DNA of 56,802 nt from Sporisorium sorghi (taxonomy: Eukaryota; Basidiomycota; Ustilaginomycetes; Ustilaginales; Ustilaginaceae), in assembly GCA_023212695.1 (NCBI GenBank), contig JALCCG010000136.1:1-56802 (forward strand), given 5' to 3'. Made by a program: the position numbers and the translations under genes. The notes under the pieces were generated by a model. It saw nothing but the letters and a program-made list of their open reading frames with translations, had not been told where the DNA came from and ran no database searches. Every line of letters starts with the position of its first letter. The stretch's first letter is position 1. This document shows positions 41,179 to 50,883 of this stretch, piece after piece.

Positions 41179-42672
41179 CTACGACCACGAGTACGTCTGA
41201 CGATCGAGCCTCCAAACGGCTTTGCGCGTGGTGATGGGGGTGTCGGATGCGGTTCCGTCTGGATTTTGAAGCCTAAGCAAGGCAGTCATGGTGTAGGAAC
41301 GTTGGTCGTTGACTTTGCAGTGCACGCTGCCGGCGATCTTTTGGCCGCGGTTGACGGCAAGAGGCTCGGGCAGGAGGAAGCGCACTTGCTGCCAGTGCGT
41401 GGGTTCGGCGTACGGGCTGGTGGACATAAAGTTGCCCGCTGCAGCTGCAGCTGCTGGGGTTGTAGCGCTTGAGTCGATCGTTGGGAGAGTGGTGAGCACG
41501 GCGTCCATCGAGGTGGAGTTCGAGCCTGAGCCTGAGCCAGACGCAGCAGAGGCAGACGCAGACGCCGACTTGAGCGTATCCAGCGCCGCCTGGAGCGACA
41601 TGCCATTGGCGCTCCCTCCGCTCGCACTGGCATCGCCCATCGTCGAATCCGTGTCTGCCCCCGGCGTAGCAGCCTGAGAATTAAAGTGCAGATCGAACCA
41701 CCCGCCCAAGCCATGCACAATCGCGGCGCTGGCAAACGTCCACTCGACCGGCACGGTGAACTCCTGCAGCTCCTGCTTGGTGATGCTGGCAAAGTCGATC
41801 ACGTAGTCGCACGAGACGCTGAGCAGACACTGCGGCGCAAACACGCCTACGACGGGGCTGCTGAAGTTTTCCTCGAACGCAAGTGCGGCGAAGGGCGAGA
41901 CGTCGACGCCGTAAAAGTTGCTGTTGAGCCACCATTTCGCTTTGTTGGCGGTATCGTTCCAGAGCTGCTTGTCCTCGAACGGCGCCAGGCAGATGGTGCC
42001 CGCTGAGGGAAACACGGAGCCGCCGGGGGCGAGGTAGCGATCTCGAGCGTCCAGGAAGCTCTCGCACATGCGCTCGTGCACCAGCAGCACGCCCAGGCAC
42101 TCCGAGACAATCGTATCCACCTGCGGGTGCCCCTCCAAATGCTCCGGCGTCACGTCTTCCACCTTGGAATGCACGGGTACCAGCCGGCCCTGCAACCACG
42201 CGTTCCTCGACTCGCCCGGGTTCGTCGTGCCGAAACTCACGCCGCCCAGCCCGGCATTGCCCGCACCCATCAGCTCCAGCGCCTCCCTCTCCGCCGCCAC
42301 TTCTGCCGTTGCTCGATCTGGTTTGGACGCATCGACCACCTTCTGCAGACACTCGACCATGTTGGACGCCTCGATCGCATACACTTTTCTCGCACCGGCT
42401 TGGGCCGAAAAGAAGCTCAGGATGCCGTTGCCCGCGCCGACGTCCATGACAACCTTGTCGTGGAAATCGCGCGGCGCATTGTTGAGGATGGCGCGTTGGT
42501 ACGCCGCAGTGCGCACCGTGTCCTGCAGCATCTGCGCCTGATGCGAGAGCATGCTGTAGTAGCCAAAGTAGGCTTCATCCTTTTGTTCGTAGATCGCGGC
42601 AGATGATGAGGCTGCTGTCGCAGAGCTGGATGCTCCCTTTTTTGGTGTTGTGCCCGTCGTTGTCGCCGCCAT
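41179..42672 (-). CDS. CARM1/PRMT4-like protein arginine methyltransferase
   Basis: Predicted type I arginine methyltransferase using S-adenosylmethionine. The product is 497 residues from ATG 42672. The region before the fold (YFGYYSMLSHQAQMLQDTVR, then TAAYQRAIL) resembles CARM1. Motif I is VMDVGAGNG at 75-83, with the acidic residue Glu101 in YAIEAS. The double-E loop reads SECLGVLLVHERM; the usual form is SEPMGxxLxxERM, so both glutamates remain but the Pro-Met is changed. PTHWQQVRFLLPEPL is the THW loop, followed by the CARM1-like barrel. A Ser/Gly-rich insertion of about 90 residues interrupts the barrel (around residues 340-425). PRMT4 is absent from budding yeast. The substrate is unknown. 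Divergent from the bromodomain gene. Confidence 0.88.
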   Translation of the reverse strand: MAATTTGTTPKKGASSSATAASSSAAIYEQKDEAYFGYYSMLSHQAQMLQDTVRTAAYQRAILNNAPRDFHDKVVMDVGAGNGILSFFSAQAGARKVYAIEASNMVECLQKVVDASKPDRATAEVAAEREALELMGAGNAGLGGVSFGTTNPGESRNAWLQGRLVPVHSKVEDVTPEHLEGHPQVDTIVSECLGVLLVHERMCESFLDARDRYLAPGGSVFPSAGTICLAPFEDKQLWNDTANKAKWWLNSNFYGVDVSPFAALAFEENFSSPVVGVFAPQCLLSVSCDYVIDFASITKQELQEFTVPVEWTFASAAIVHGLGGWFDLHFNSQAATPGADTDSTMGDASASGGSANGMSLQAALDTLKSASASASAASGSGSGSNSTSMDAVLTTLPTIDSSATTPAAAAAAGNFMSTSPYAEPTHWQQVRFLLPEPLAVNRGQKIAGSVHCKVNDQRSYTMTALLRLQNPDGTASDTPITTRKAVWRLDRQTYSWS

Positions 42673-43279
42673 GCTGAGCTCGAGTGCTGTTTGTCGATGT
42701 ATGCGGGATGCGGGATGCGGCCGTCGGAGTGCGAGTGAAGGTCCAAGTGGGGTATACTGGTCGATCGGTAAGTCCGTCTGGACACAGGAGAGTGTGACAA
42801 GGGCAAAAGGAGTGTGATTGTCGATGGTTTGCTTTGCTGCATACACGATCAACGAGCTGGACGGTCGGTGCAACTCCGAACAAGCACCAACGTCGGTCGG
42901 TGCTCTTTCAGAGGAGTCGTTTCTTCTAATTTTGGCTGTGTGTGAGAACAAATCGGGACAGCACGAATCGGATGGCCCGATTTCAAACGCGTCGTTGAGG
43001 CTTGGGCTTGGAGATCCAAGAAGCGCTTTCTAGAAATCCGCTTTCTGCAACATCCGACGACCTTGACTGTCAACCACCATCCATCCTCCTATGACAGCGG
43101 CACGTCGATTCAGCACTCCTCGCCAGCCACAACGCAGTCACTTGCGTGCCGTCTGCCACTCTACATTCCACTCGCGTCGATCGGCTGTGGACGCTCGGCT
43201 TTCGATCCTCTGGACGTCGATGGAAAGCAGCGCCAAACTCAGTTAACTACTGCGGCTAGCCTCGGCCTTTACGCCCACC
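42673..43279. promoter_or_regulatory. Divergent promoter CARM1-like/bromodomain gene
   Basis: A 607-bp interval between two chromatin-type genes transcribed away from each other. No gene inside; shared control is possible but not shown. Confidence 0.4.
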
Positions 43280-45814
43280 ATGAACCCAATGATCCCCTCA
43301 CCACACGCTCTGCAGCCCTCGGCGCTGGCAAAACTCTCTCTACGCGACAAGCTCCTCCTCGCACAGGCCGTGCACGAGATCGGCACATCTCCACCGGACT
43401 GGGGTCGCGTCTCCGCCCTCTTGCTCGCCCATCCGCTCATCCGCCAACAGTCTCGACTCGAGCAAGCCGCCAATGCCGGTCTCACGCTCGGCCGTATCTT
43501 TGGCACACGCGAGTGCGAACGCGCCTGGATCGCACTCATGCGTCAACGCGGTCTTGTGCTCGGCAAGGACGAGATTGCACCCGAGCCAGTGACGCCCACC
43601 ACACCCAAACCCAAAGAGCCGCGCGGGCTGCAACCCAGGACAGACCGCCGCTCGCAGCTCGCACTCGCTCAGTTGCTGTATGCAGAACGCATGGAGGAGC
43701 TCAAGGAACAGATCAGGGAGAAGGAGGAGCAGTTCAAGAGCTTGGTAAAGGAGATCGACGAGATCAAGTCCGGCAAGGCAGATGCACGCCTCGAGATGGA
43801 GCTGCGCATCGAGATGGAGAACTTGGCCAATGGACCACCACTTCCACCGTCTACGCCGGGTAGCACTGCAGCGTCGATTGCCGGACCGACCACGCCTGGA
43901 TCCACATCTTCTACTACGCCAAAGAGCGCAAAGGCAAAAGGACGCGCACGAGGCGAAAGCTCGGCAACTGCATCTGGAGCGGATCCATCGAAATCCTCGC
44001 CCGCTCGTTCCGATGTCACCGGCACCAGCTCCGCGCCCAACAGCGCAGGCAAGAAGCTCGATCTGGCCAAGGCAAGGAAGCCTGGCGATAGGAGGGCTAG
44101 CTTCGAAGAGTCACCGACCAAGCTGGTTCCTGGACCCACAGCTCTGCCCAGCACGCCGTCAATATCGCTTCCGCGACCATCTACAGATGCGGTGGCAGCG
44201 GCCTCGCTCGCACCTCTGGCTGCTGCTGCGAATGGAGAAGCAAGCACAACGGACAAGTCGGCCGAGGTGATGACGACAGAGGAAGCGGAAAAGGCGGTGG
44301 CGAGCGCGGCGACCGAAGCGGCAGTCAAGGTGTTGCAAGACGAAACCGGGGCGAGCAAGGTTCTCCAGGCAGAGGTGGACAAAGCGGCCGAGCAGCTGGT
44401 CGAGACCGAGACCAACATGGAGCTTTCGGCGCAGGCCGAGGGCAATGCGGCTGCCAAGGAAACATTGTCATCAACAACAGACGCCTCAGCAGCGGCAGCG
44501 GCAACATCAGCGGGACAGGACAAAACTGCATCGACGCAACCACCAGCACAGCCGAACGAAGCGCCAGCAGCAGAGGTGGTGGTCAAGGAGAAAGAGCCTG
44601 TACCAGCCACCTCGACGTCAGAGCAGAGTGCAGCCGCTCAAGAGGCTGCTACTGTTACTGCTGCACCGGGCACTGGCGTCGAAGCTGCTGCCAAAAGCGA
44701 TGCCGCTGCGAGCAACAAGCGTAAACGCGATGATGAAGCAGAAGCAGGGCCGCAAAAGCCCGCCTCTTCCACCGCGGCTACAGCGGCACAAGCAAAGGCA
44801 GCACGCGTCGAGTCCGAGTCCGCATCGCCCACCAAGAAAGCACGCACCGTCGAGGTGGAAAAGGTGCCCTCGTCCGATGCCGAGATGGACAGCGAGGACG
44901 AAGCCGAAGCGGCGGTGGGCGTGGACGATGCTCAAGCTGCCGGCACGAAGGAGGCGGCTGCTGACGAGGCAAGCAAGCAGGCTGCTCCGACGCAAGAGGC
45001 TGCGGCTGAGGTGGATGCGAAGAAGAAGGCAGAAGAGGCGGTCAAGGACAAGGAGACGGCGATGGAGGAAGACAGCACCGACAGCGACAGCGACAGTGAT
45101 AGCGATAGCGACGACAGTGACGAGGAGGAAGAGGCGGAGGATCAGGTCAAGTCGGTCGAGTCGCCTCACAAGCGGTCTCCTGCCAAAGACGACGAGGTCA
45201 CGCCTGATGCTGCTGCCGACAGCAAGCAGGTTGACGCACCAGCTCAGAGCGACGCGGCGACAGCCTCACCTGCCAAAGACGTCGATCCTGCCGACAAAGC
45301 CCAGGTCGAAGACGAAGACGACTCGGACGCCTCTTCCGACGACCGCAAACCATCCCGCGCCACGTCGCGCAGCACGCCACGCCTGCACCACCGCCACTCG
45401 TCCACCGCCTCACGCGCAGCCAAACCCACGCCCCCACCCTCCTCCACCACCACCACCACCACCGAGCGCGAAAAAGCCGCGGCCAAACGCAAAACCGCCC
45501 AGGTCCTCTCAATGCTCCTCACGGAAGTATCGAACCATACCCACGGCAACCTCTTCCACGCACCCATCAAGGAACAAGACGCCCCCGACTACTATACGCT
45601 CATCAAGCAGCCGCTCGACATCAAGACGATCAAAGCGCGCATCAAGGAGGGCAGCATCGCGGACGCCAAGCAGCTCAGGAGAGCGCTGACGCTGATGTTC
45701 GCGAACAGCTTGATTTATAATCGGCCAGGGACCGAGGTGCATCGGATGGCGAGCGAGATGTTTGCGGCTAGCGAGGAGATTTTTCGACGGTACGAGGGGA
45801 CGCAGCGGTTTTGA
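43280..45814 (+). CDS. BRD8/Bdc1-like bromodomain protein
   Basis: An 844-residue nuclear protein. The N terminus (LSLRDKLLLAQAVHEIGTSP, DWGRVS, a CERAWIALM helix, then RMEELKEQIREKEEQFKSLV coiled coil) matches the SANT-like start of BRD8 and fission yeast Bdc1, a NuA4 histone acetyltransferase subunit. The middle (about 200-710) is a long Ala/Glu/Lys/Ser-rich disordered region with basic KRKRDDE and acidic DSDSDSDSDDSDEEEEAE stretches. The single C-terminal bromodomain lies at about 735-840: VLSMLLTEVSNH, APDYYTLIKQPLDIKTIKAR and FANSLIYNRPGTEVHRMA, with the acetyl-lysine-contacting Asn in IYNRPG. The start is the first ATG giving the conserved N terminus. Membership of NuA4 is inferred from layout. 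Confidence 0.85.
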   Translation: MNPMIPSPHALQPSALAKLSLRDKLLLAQAVHEIGTSPPDWGRVSALLLAHPLIRQQSRLEQAANAGLTLGRIFGTRECERAWIALMRQRGLVLGKDEIAPEPVTPTTPKPKEPRGLQPRTDRRSQLALAQLLYAERMEELKEQIREKEEQFKSLVKEIDEIKSGKADARLEMELRIEMENLANGPPLPPSTPGSTAASIAGPTTPGSTSSTTPKSAKAKGRARGESSATASGADPSKSSPARSDVTGTSSAPNSAGKKLDLAKARKPGDRRASFEESPTKLVPGPTALPSTPSISLPRPSTDAVAAASLAPLAAAANGEASTTDKSAEVMTTEEAEKAVASAATEAAVKVLQDETGASKVLQAEVDKAAEQLVETETNMELSAQAEGNAAAKETLSSTTDASAAAAATSAGQDKTASTQPPAQPNEAPAAEVVVKEKEPVPATSTSEQSAAAQEAATVTAAPGTGVEAAAKSDAAASNKRKRDDEAEAGPQKPASSTAATAAQAKAARVESESASPTKKARTVEVEKVPSSDAEMDSEDEAEAAVGVDDAQAAGTKEAAADEASKQAAPTQEAAAEVDAKKKAEEAVKDKETAMEEDSTDSDSDSDSDSDDSDEEEEAEDQVKSVESPHKRSPAKDDEVTPDAAADSKQVDAPAQSDAATASPAKDVDPADKAQVEDEDDSDASSDDRKPSRATSRSTPRLHHRHSSTASRAAKPTPPPSSTTTTTTEREKAAAKRKTAQVLSMLLTEVSNHTHGNLFHAPIKEQDAPDYYTLIKQPLDIKTIKARIKEGSIADAKQLRRALTLMFANSLIYNRPGTEVHRMASEMFAASEEIFRRYEGTQRF

Positions 45815-46460
45815 GGAATGGGGATGGTGTTGTGATTGGCAGAGAGCGTGAGCGTGGGCAGCTGTGGGTGTGTGATTTATCGTATGAGCCAGATGCACTG
45901 CATGAAAAGGAGCTTTTTTTTAAATATTTTATTTTTCAGGAATGCAGGCTCAGGCCAGCAAACGCCGGCAGCAGCGTCAGTTTGTTGTTTCGACGGGCTT
46001 TCAGATGCTGTTACGCGAGAGAGAGAGAGAGACGCGATGCAAAAAAAGTGGGCTGATGATACGCAGCGCAAAGGCAGAAAGAGAGTGAAGATCATCATGC
46101 GTTTTGGCGTTGGTCAGGGTCTTTTTGAAGCGAGAAAAGTATGGTGGACTTGCAGCCAGGGTGATGACACCTCCATCGTATCAACCACCACCACGATAGG
46201 GCTGTGGTGTTGGCGCTGACAAGAGGAGCGACGAAGAGCAACGCTCTACGAGAACCACGCAACGCATCCGCACCTATACACCCTTGAATCGTTGCAACAA
46301 GGGTCATCATCGAGGCTCTTCGACACACACCCCCGACTGGTGGTCTTCTACACTCAACGATAACCACACACTGCCTGGGCCCGACACCAGCCTTGCGGAA
46401 GGGCAACCACACGCTGCCTGGGCCCGACACCAGCCTTGCGGAAGGGCAACCACACTCGCC
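45815..46460. other. Intergenic region bromodomain gene/SDR gene
   Basis: Holds a T-rich 3' flank near 45920, a short GA tract at 46016-46031 and the 43-bp repeat that abuts the SDR start. No other gene. Confidence 0.55.
46362..46460. repeat. 43-bp direct repeat, two copies plus a fragment
   Basis: Copies start at 46362 and 46405 and differ at one base; a third, partial copy starts at 46448 and runs into the SDR start codon. The shared core includes GCCTGGGCCCGACACCAGCC. Confidence 0.95.
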
Positions 46461-47489
46461 ATGGCGTCCTACACGAGTATTGTGCGGGACATGCTGCGCT
46501 CCTCCCCATCCACCTCCACCCCCATCTGGGACCCAAACACATCGATGCCGCTCCTCAGAGACCGTATCGTGATCCTCACCGGCCCCACATCGGGAATCGG
46601 CTACGAAACCCTACGCCAGCTCATCCTCTCTTCCGCACACGTCTATCTCTTCGGTCGCTCGCTCTCTCGCCTTGAGCACACACGCGATACCATCGCTGCC
46701 GAATGCGCAGCCGCCCTCTCCTCGCTCCCCCCCGGTTCGCTACGCAGCGGAGCGCAACCAGGACGGATGAGCGTGATCCAATGCGACCTATCCGACCTCC
46801 TCAGCATCCAGCGCGCAGCTGCCGAATTCCTGCAGAAAGAAGACCGCGTCGACCTGGTGTTCGGCAACGCCGGGGTGATGGTCGGCGGCCGGACGGTGCA
46901 GGGGTACGAGATGATGTTCGGCACCAACGTGCTGGGTCACCATGCGCTGTTGCGGCTTTTGCTGCCTGCGCTGAAACGGTCCGCCGAGCAGCGCGGGGCG
47001 GAGACAAGGGTCATCCTCACCGCGTCCGATACGCATCGCTGGGTGGACAGGCCCGCGCACCTCGCGCTCAACGACGACGCCACGAACGCCAGCCTGGGGC
47101 ACATCCACCTGTACGGCCGCAGCAAGCTCGGGAATGTGTATACGACCAACCGCCTCGCGCGGCTTTCGACGGAGAATAAGTGGGGGTGCACGGTGTGCGC
47201 GGTGCATCCGGGCGGCGTGAAATCGCAGTTGGGCTCGACGAACAGGGTGCTCACGAGTATTAAGAATATGTTTTTGGTGCCGGCGACGCTTGGGGCGGTG
47301 ACGCAGCTGTGGGGCGGCACAGCGGCGAGGCCGGAGCAGGTGCATGGCAGGTACCTGGTGCCGTATGCGCAGGTCGGGGAGGAGAGCGAGCTGGCGAGGG
47401 ATCAGGAGGTGGAGAGAGAGGTTTGGAGGTGGTGCGAGCGGCAGTGTGTGAAACATGGTCTGATTGAGGAGGGCGATGTGATCGAGTAG
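46461..47489 (+). CDS. Short-chain dehydrogenase/reductase
   Basis: NAD(P)-dependent oxidoreductase of the classical SDR fold, closest in pattern to retinol dehydrogenase/WW-oxidoreductase-like fungal proteins. The product is 342 residues from ATG 46461. The cofactor motif is TGPTSGIG at 40-47, FGNAGVM is the NNAG-equivalent, and the active-site pair is Tyr218 and Lys222 in YGRSK. VCAVHPGGVKS follows, as usual. There is a lead of about 30 residues before the first strand and no clear signal peptide. The substrate cannot be predicted. A 43-bp repeat lies immediately upstream and would be part of the leader or promoter. Confidence 0.9.
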   Translation: MASYTSIVRDMLRSSPSTSTPIWDPNTSMPLLRDRIVILTGPTSGIGYETLRQLILSSAHVYLFGRSLSRLEHTRDTIAAECAAALSSLPPGSLRSGAQPGRMSVIQCDLSDLLSIQRAAAEFLQKEDRVDLVFGNAGVMVGGRTVQGYEMMFGTNVLGHHALLRLLLPALKRSAEQRGAETRVILTASDTHRWVDRPAHLALNDDATNASLGHIHLYGRSKLGNVYTTNRLARLSTENKWGCTVCAVHPGGVKSQLGSTNRVLTSIKNMFLVPATLGAVTQLWGGTAARPEQVHGRYLVPYAQVGEESELARDQEVEREVWRWCERQCVKHGLIEEGDVIE

Positions 47490-47803
47490 GAGGAGAGTAG
47501 ATGGAACAGAACAGTAGACAATTTGCAACAAGATACCCCCCCAGAATCACACCCACCTGATCTTCTCCATCGTCATCGTCACCAGCCCCGCCTTGCTGCT
47601 ACTTGGGCGACTCCGCATTCTCCATCTCAGTCGACGTTTAATCAATCACACACACGAGCCTTCTCTCTCTCACACAGTCAGAGAGAACGACCTTCAATCT
47701 GGCGCGTGCACACGCAACCTGAGCCGCAGTGTGTCCTGAGTCTTTCGATTCCAACACCTCTCAAAAGATCTGTCACATCTACACCTCTCGCACCTCTACG
47801 AAA
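47490..47803. other. Convergent gap SDR/Dus1
   Basis: A 314-bp interval of C/T-rich 3' flanks; no gene seen. Confidence 0.5.
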
Positions 47804-49351
47804 TCACTCCAACTTCGCCCTCTTCTCCGCCTCACCATCCCCGCACCCCGGCGACCGCGCCCTCGCCTGCTTCCCTTCCATCACACTCTCCCCGCGCGTC
47901 TGAACATCATCGATACGCACCGCGTCCCCCGCTCTGCCACCCTTCGACTCCGCCACCCTCTCCCTTCGCGCCGCCTTCTCCCCCTCCCCCTGCTCGGCAT
48001 CCGTCACGAGCGGCGGCCTAAAGTACGGCTGCGCCAGCCAGTGTGGCACGTATACCGGTCTGCCGCCCTGCCCCGCGGGGGTCAAAGCCGACACGGACCC
48101 GGGCAGCGGCGGGTCGGGCTGCGTTTCCCACTTCCCATCCTTCATATCCCTTTCCAACCTCTGCTCCAACTCGGTGACGAACGCGCGGTAGGTCGCGACA
48201 CGCTGTGCGCCTGTTGCGGAGCTATCGAAGCGCGATTTCCCCAGCTGCTCGCGCAGCTCGCGGTGCACTTCGAGAGCGGGGCGGCAGAGGCGGAAGAGGT
48301 GTGCTTTGATCGCGCTGCTCTGGGTCGGGGTGCGGAGGGCGCTGACGATGTCGAGGTATTCGTGTGCCATGCGCGCGATTGAGGGGAAGGGCAGTGCGGG
48401 GGCTGCTGGGAACATTGCGCTCGGCTCGCGCGGCAGGTCCGGCATGAAGATGGCAGGGTTGTACAGGTTGCCCTCTGCACTCATGACGGCGTCTGCGCCC
48501 GTCGCGGCGAGCGCGTCGTGGAAGTCCTGCGGATACAGCACGTTGCCGTTCGCAAACACGGGTACACCCACCGCCTGCTTGACCGCGCGGATCTTGTCCC
48601 AGTCCGCCAGACCCGTGTGGTGGCCCTTCATGCAGCGTGTGCGGCCGTGCACCGTGATGATCTGCGCACCGGCGCGCTCGAGCATCCGCGCATACGCGAT
48701 GGTTTTTTCCACCGACTCGTACACGCGCATCTTGGCCGTCACTGGAATCCTGAGGTTGAGGTGCAGATTGTTAATCAGGCTGAAAATGAGCGGCCAATCC
48801 TCCATGAGGTAGCTGCCGTAATGGCCGCGTCTGGCGATGTGTTGCGGACACCCGAGGTTGAGGTCGACGGCGTCGCAGCGGTCCTCGACCACCTGCGCCG
48901 CCTTGAGCAGCACCGCAGGGTCGTTGCTGCAGAACTGCACGAACAGCGGCCGATCGCTGTCCGCCGAACTCCCCTCGCCCTCGGACGAGAGTAGGGCAGC
49001 AAGCGGGTTGGAGCAGCCCTCCTCGCCATGCTCCTTGTTGAAGTTGACTTCTTGGTATTTGACTTTCTTCTTCTTGCTGTTCTCGTCGACGAAGAGCTTG
49101 GCGTTGATCATGGGTGTGTAGACGAGATCGGAACCGTAGCGGCGCGAGAGGATGCGCCAGGGCAGCTCGGACTGGTCCACCATGGGCGCGACGACGCGGC
49201 GTGGCGAGCCGATGGAGCGGTAGAAGTCCCACGAGCCCAGCTTGGCGTGCTTGGGCTCGCCTGTGGGTGGGAATGAGTCGAGGTCCGGGATCAGCACCGG
49301 ACCGACTTCAGTAGGAGCCAGGGTAGCGGCAGTTGGTACAGCTTCCGGCAT
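47804..49351 (-). CDS. DUS1: tRNA-dihydrouridine synthase Dus1
   Basis: FMN-dependent enzyme that reduces uridines 16/17 in the tRNA D loop. The product is 515 residues from ATG 49351; an upstream ATG at 49417 would add 22 residues and cannot be excluded. The TIM-barrel start is RRVVAPMVDQSELPWRILSR. The active-site region is DLNLGCPQHIARRGHYGSYL. IPVTAKMRVY and TVHGRTRCMKGHHTGLADWD follow, with GVPVFANGNV and GADAVMSAEGNLYNP binding FMN phosphate. An insertion of about 30 residues (GCSNPLAALLSSEGEGSSAD) separates two early strands. The C-terminal tail is Lys/Glu/Arg-rich. It lies about 600 bp from the tRNA gene on the same strand. Confidence 0.95.
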   Translation of the reverse strand: MPEAVPTAATLAPTEVGPVLIPDLDSFPPTGEPKHAKLGSWDFYRSIGSPRRVVAPMVDQSELPWRILSRRYGSDLVYTPMINAKLFVDENSKKKKVKYQEVNFNKEHGEEGCSNPLAALLSSEGEGSSADSDRPLFVQFCSNDPAVLLKAAQVVEDRCDAVDLNLGCPQHIARRGHYGSYLMEDWPLIFSLINNLHLNLRIPVTAKMRVYESVEKTIAYARMLERAGAQIITVHGRTRCMKGHHTGLADWDKIRAVKQAVGVPVFANGNVLYPQDFHDALAATGADAVMSAEGNLYNPAIFMPDLPREPSAMFPAAPALPFPSIARMAHEYLDIVSALRTPTQSSAIKAHLFRLCRPALEVHRELREQLGKSRFDSSATGAQRVATYRAFVTELEQRLERDMKDGKWETQPDPPLPGSVSALTPAGQGGRPVYVPHWLAQPYFRPPLVTDAEQGEGEKAARRERVAESKGGRAGDAVRIDDVQTRGESVMEGKQARARSPGCGDGEAEKRAKLE

Positions 49352-49965
49352 GGTGGCAATGCAGCGTGTAGGAATACACAGTGGGTGCTGAGTGGCTGAT
49401 GTTGGATGGTGCGGCAAGAGGCCTCGCAGCAGAGACAGAGGAAGGGCTCGGCAGGAGCGCCAGGTAGGAGCGAGTATGGTGGTAGGGAGCAGCTCGTCTT
49501 AGCCGCCGTCGCTCTGTGGGAGATGACGAGGGAAAGCAGCGTTGGTGACAGTTGATAGATGGAGTGTTAATGGCAGAGCATAGAGGAGGCAAAGCAGGTT
49601 CTTCGGCTCGTTCTCACTTTCTCGTTCGAAACAATTTTGAGTTTTCTTTCGGCTATCTCCGCTCGAAAAGATCGAGATCGATCGGGTGCATGACCCCGAT
49701 CTGACCACGTCTCTCCTCCCTCTTCGGCTCTCGAGTTGTACTCCGTGGCTCTTGACGTCGTCTTCGTCTCGTCTGGCACGCCACATATGAGCTTAAATGA
49801 TCAAGACTGAGGCAGTTGCGCCATGACGAACAGTCCCTCTCATCCATCATCAGCTTTTCGACGAGACAAACAAATCATAAACAAAAAAAAAAAAAAAGGT
49901 CGAGAAAAAATTTCCGGCTCGAAATAAAAGGACCGGCAAAAAAAAAGCAAAAAGAAAGACAGGAA
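49352..49965. other. Intergenic region Dus1/tRNA gene
   Basis: Upstream region of Dus1 plus the 3' flank of the tRNA gene; includes a 15-nt A-run at 49883-49897. No protein gene. Confidence 0.55.
49937..49957 (-). terminator. RNA polymerase III terminator T-runs
   Basis: Just after the tRNA 3' end on the minus strand come T-runs (plus-strand A-runs at 49938-49946 and 49950-49953), the usual Pol III stop. Confidence 0.7.
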
Positions 49966-50074
49966 TGGAAACACAGGGGATCGAACCCCGGACCTTCGCT
50001 TGAACCAGACCGGCGAACTCATGAATGGGCTGCAAGTATGCGGAAGCGACGTCATACCACTAGACCATATTCCC
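49966..50074 (-). tRNA. tRNA with 37-nt intron, tentatively Ala(CGC)
   Basis: The 109-nt gene folds into a cloverleaf of 72 nt after removing a 37-nt intron. The acceptor stem GGGAATA/TGTTTCC forms 7 pairs, with a G3:U70 wobble, the main alanine identity element, and A73. The D arm is GTCTAGTGGTATGAC. The anticodon stem TCGCT/AGCGA is perfect. The T arm is CGGGG-TTCGATC-CCCTG. The A box (TGGTCTAGTGG) and B box (GGTTCGATCCC) are present. The intron sits at the standard site after position 37. Counting from the stem gives anticodon CGC (Ala), but position 33 would be C instead of the near-universal U. Reading CCG (Arg) restores U33 but breaks stem pairing. That it is a tRNA gene is fairly sure; the identity is not. 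Confidence 0.8.
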
Positions 50075-50883
50075 TTGTTGTGTTCGGCTAGATTTGGAAG
50101 ATATTTATGAACGGCTTAATGGATTGCGTAGCTACCAGACTCGCTCTTGAGCAGACAGCTCACCACACCCAGAGAGTCTCGCTCATCGACACCCATCACA
50201 CTACACGCAATCGCAGCGACAGCACATACACACACACACACAGCGACAGCAAAAGAAAGGGGTATTCAGCGAGTATATGAATTCGTTGACGGTATAATCT
50301 AGAGTCCTCCAGAGGCGTGCGATCGAGACGATGCTGGCAAGAGAGAGAGAGAGAGAGAGAACGAAAGCCCAAAAGTATAGAAACAAATGCGTGCGAAGAA
50401 GGTGACAATGTGCTCCAGATGACCGAGTATAAGAGTACAGTATGTGCGGGTGCTTGTTGCTACGAAAAGGAAAGCTGACGTTGCCGCCTCGAGATCGTTC
50501 GACTGTATATGGTTGACCGAGTAGGCCGAGGCGGCGATGCAGCTGCGCCGTCAAAGCGCAATGTTAAGAGAAAGGGGAAAGATGACACGGGACGGAGACA
50601 TGACGAGACAGAGATGCGGTGCGAGTATTACAGCAGAAAAAAGGTTGTCGGAAAGGCAGAAAAGGGGAAGGGGGAAAGCGGGGATCGTCTCTTTCTTGGC
50701 CTTCTGGAGTGTTGAGGAAAGGAGACGGGCATACGAGTATCATGACCGTATGATTGAATACACACAACCACCTTCAAAATGGTGGTGTGCATAGCGTGAA
50801 GTGTTTGAATGCGGCGGTCGATGGCACGGATCCCATGACGAAAGAACTGGTTGCTTGTGTTGAGCCTTCGAATGATCTTGGCG
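50075..50883. other. Intergenic region tRNA/YTH gene
   Basis: Holds (CA)n near 50227-50242, (GA)n at 50340-50360 and the 3' flank of the YTH gene. No gene seen. Confidence 0.55.

Noticed and set aside
49966..50074. Reading the tRNA as Arg(CCG)
   Set aside because: It needs a missing nucleotide between the D and anticodon stems, a mismatch at 27:43 and a pyrimidine at 37, and conflicts with G3:U70.
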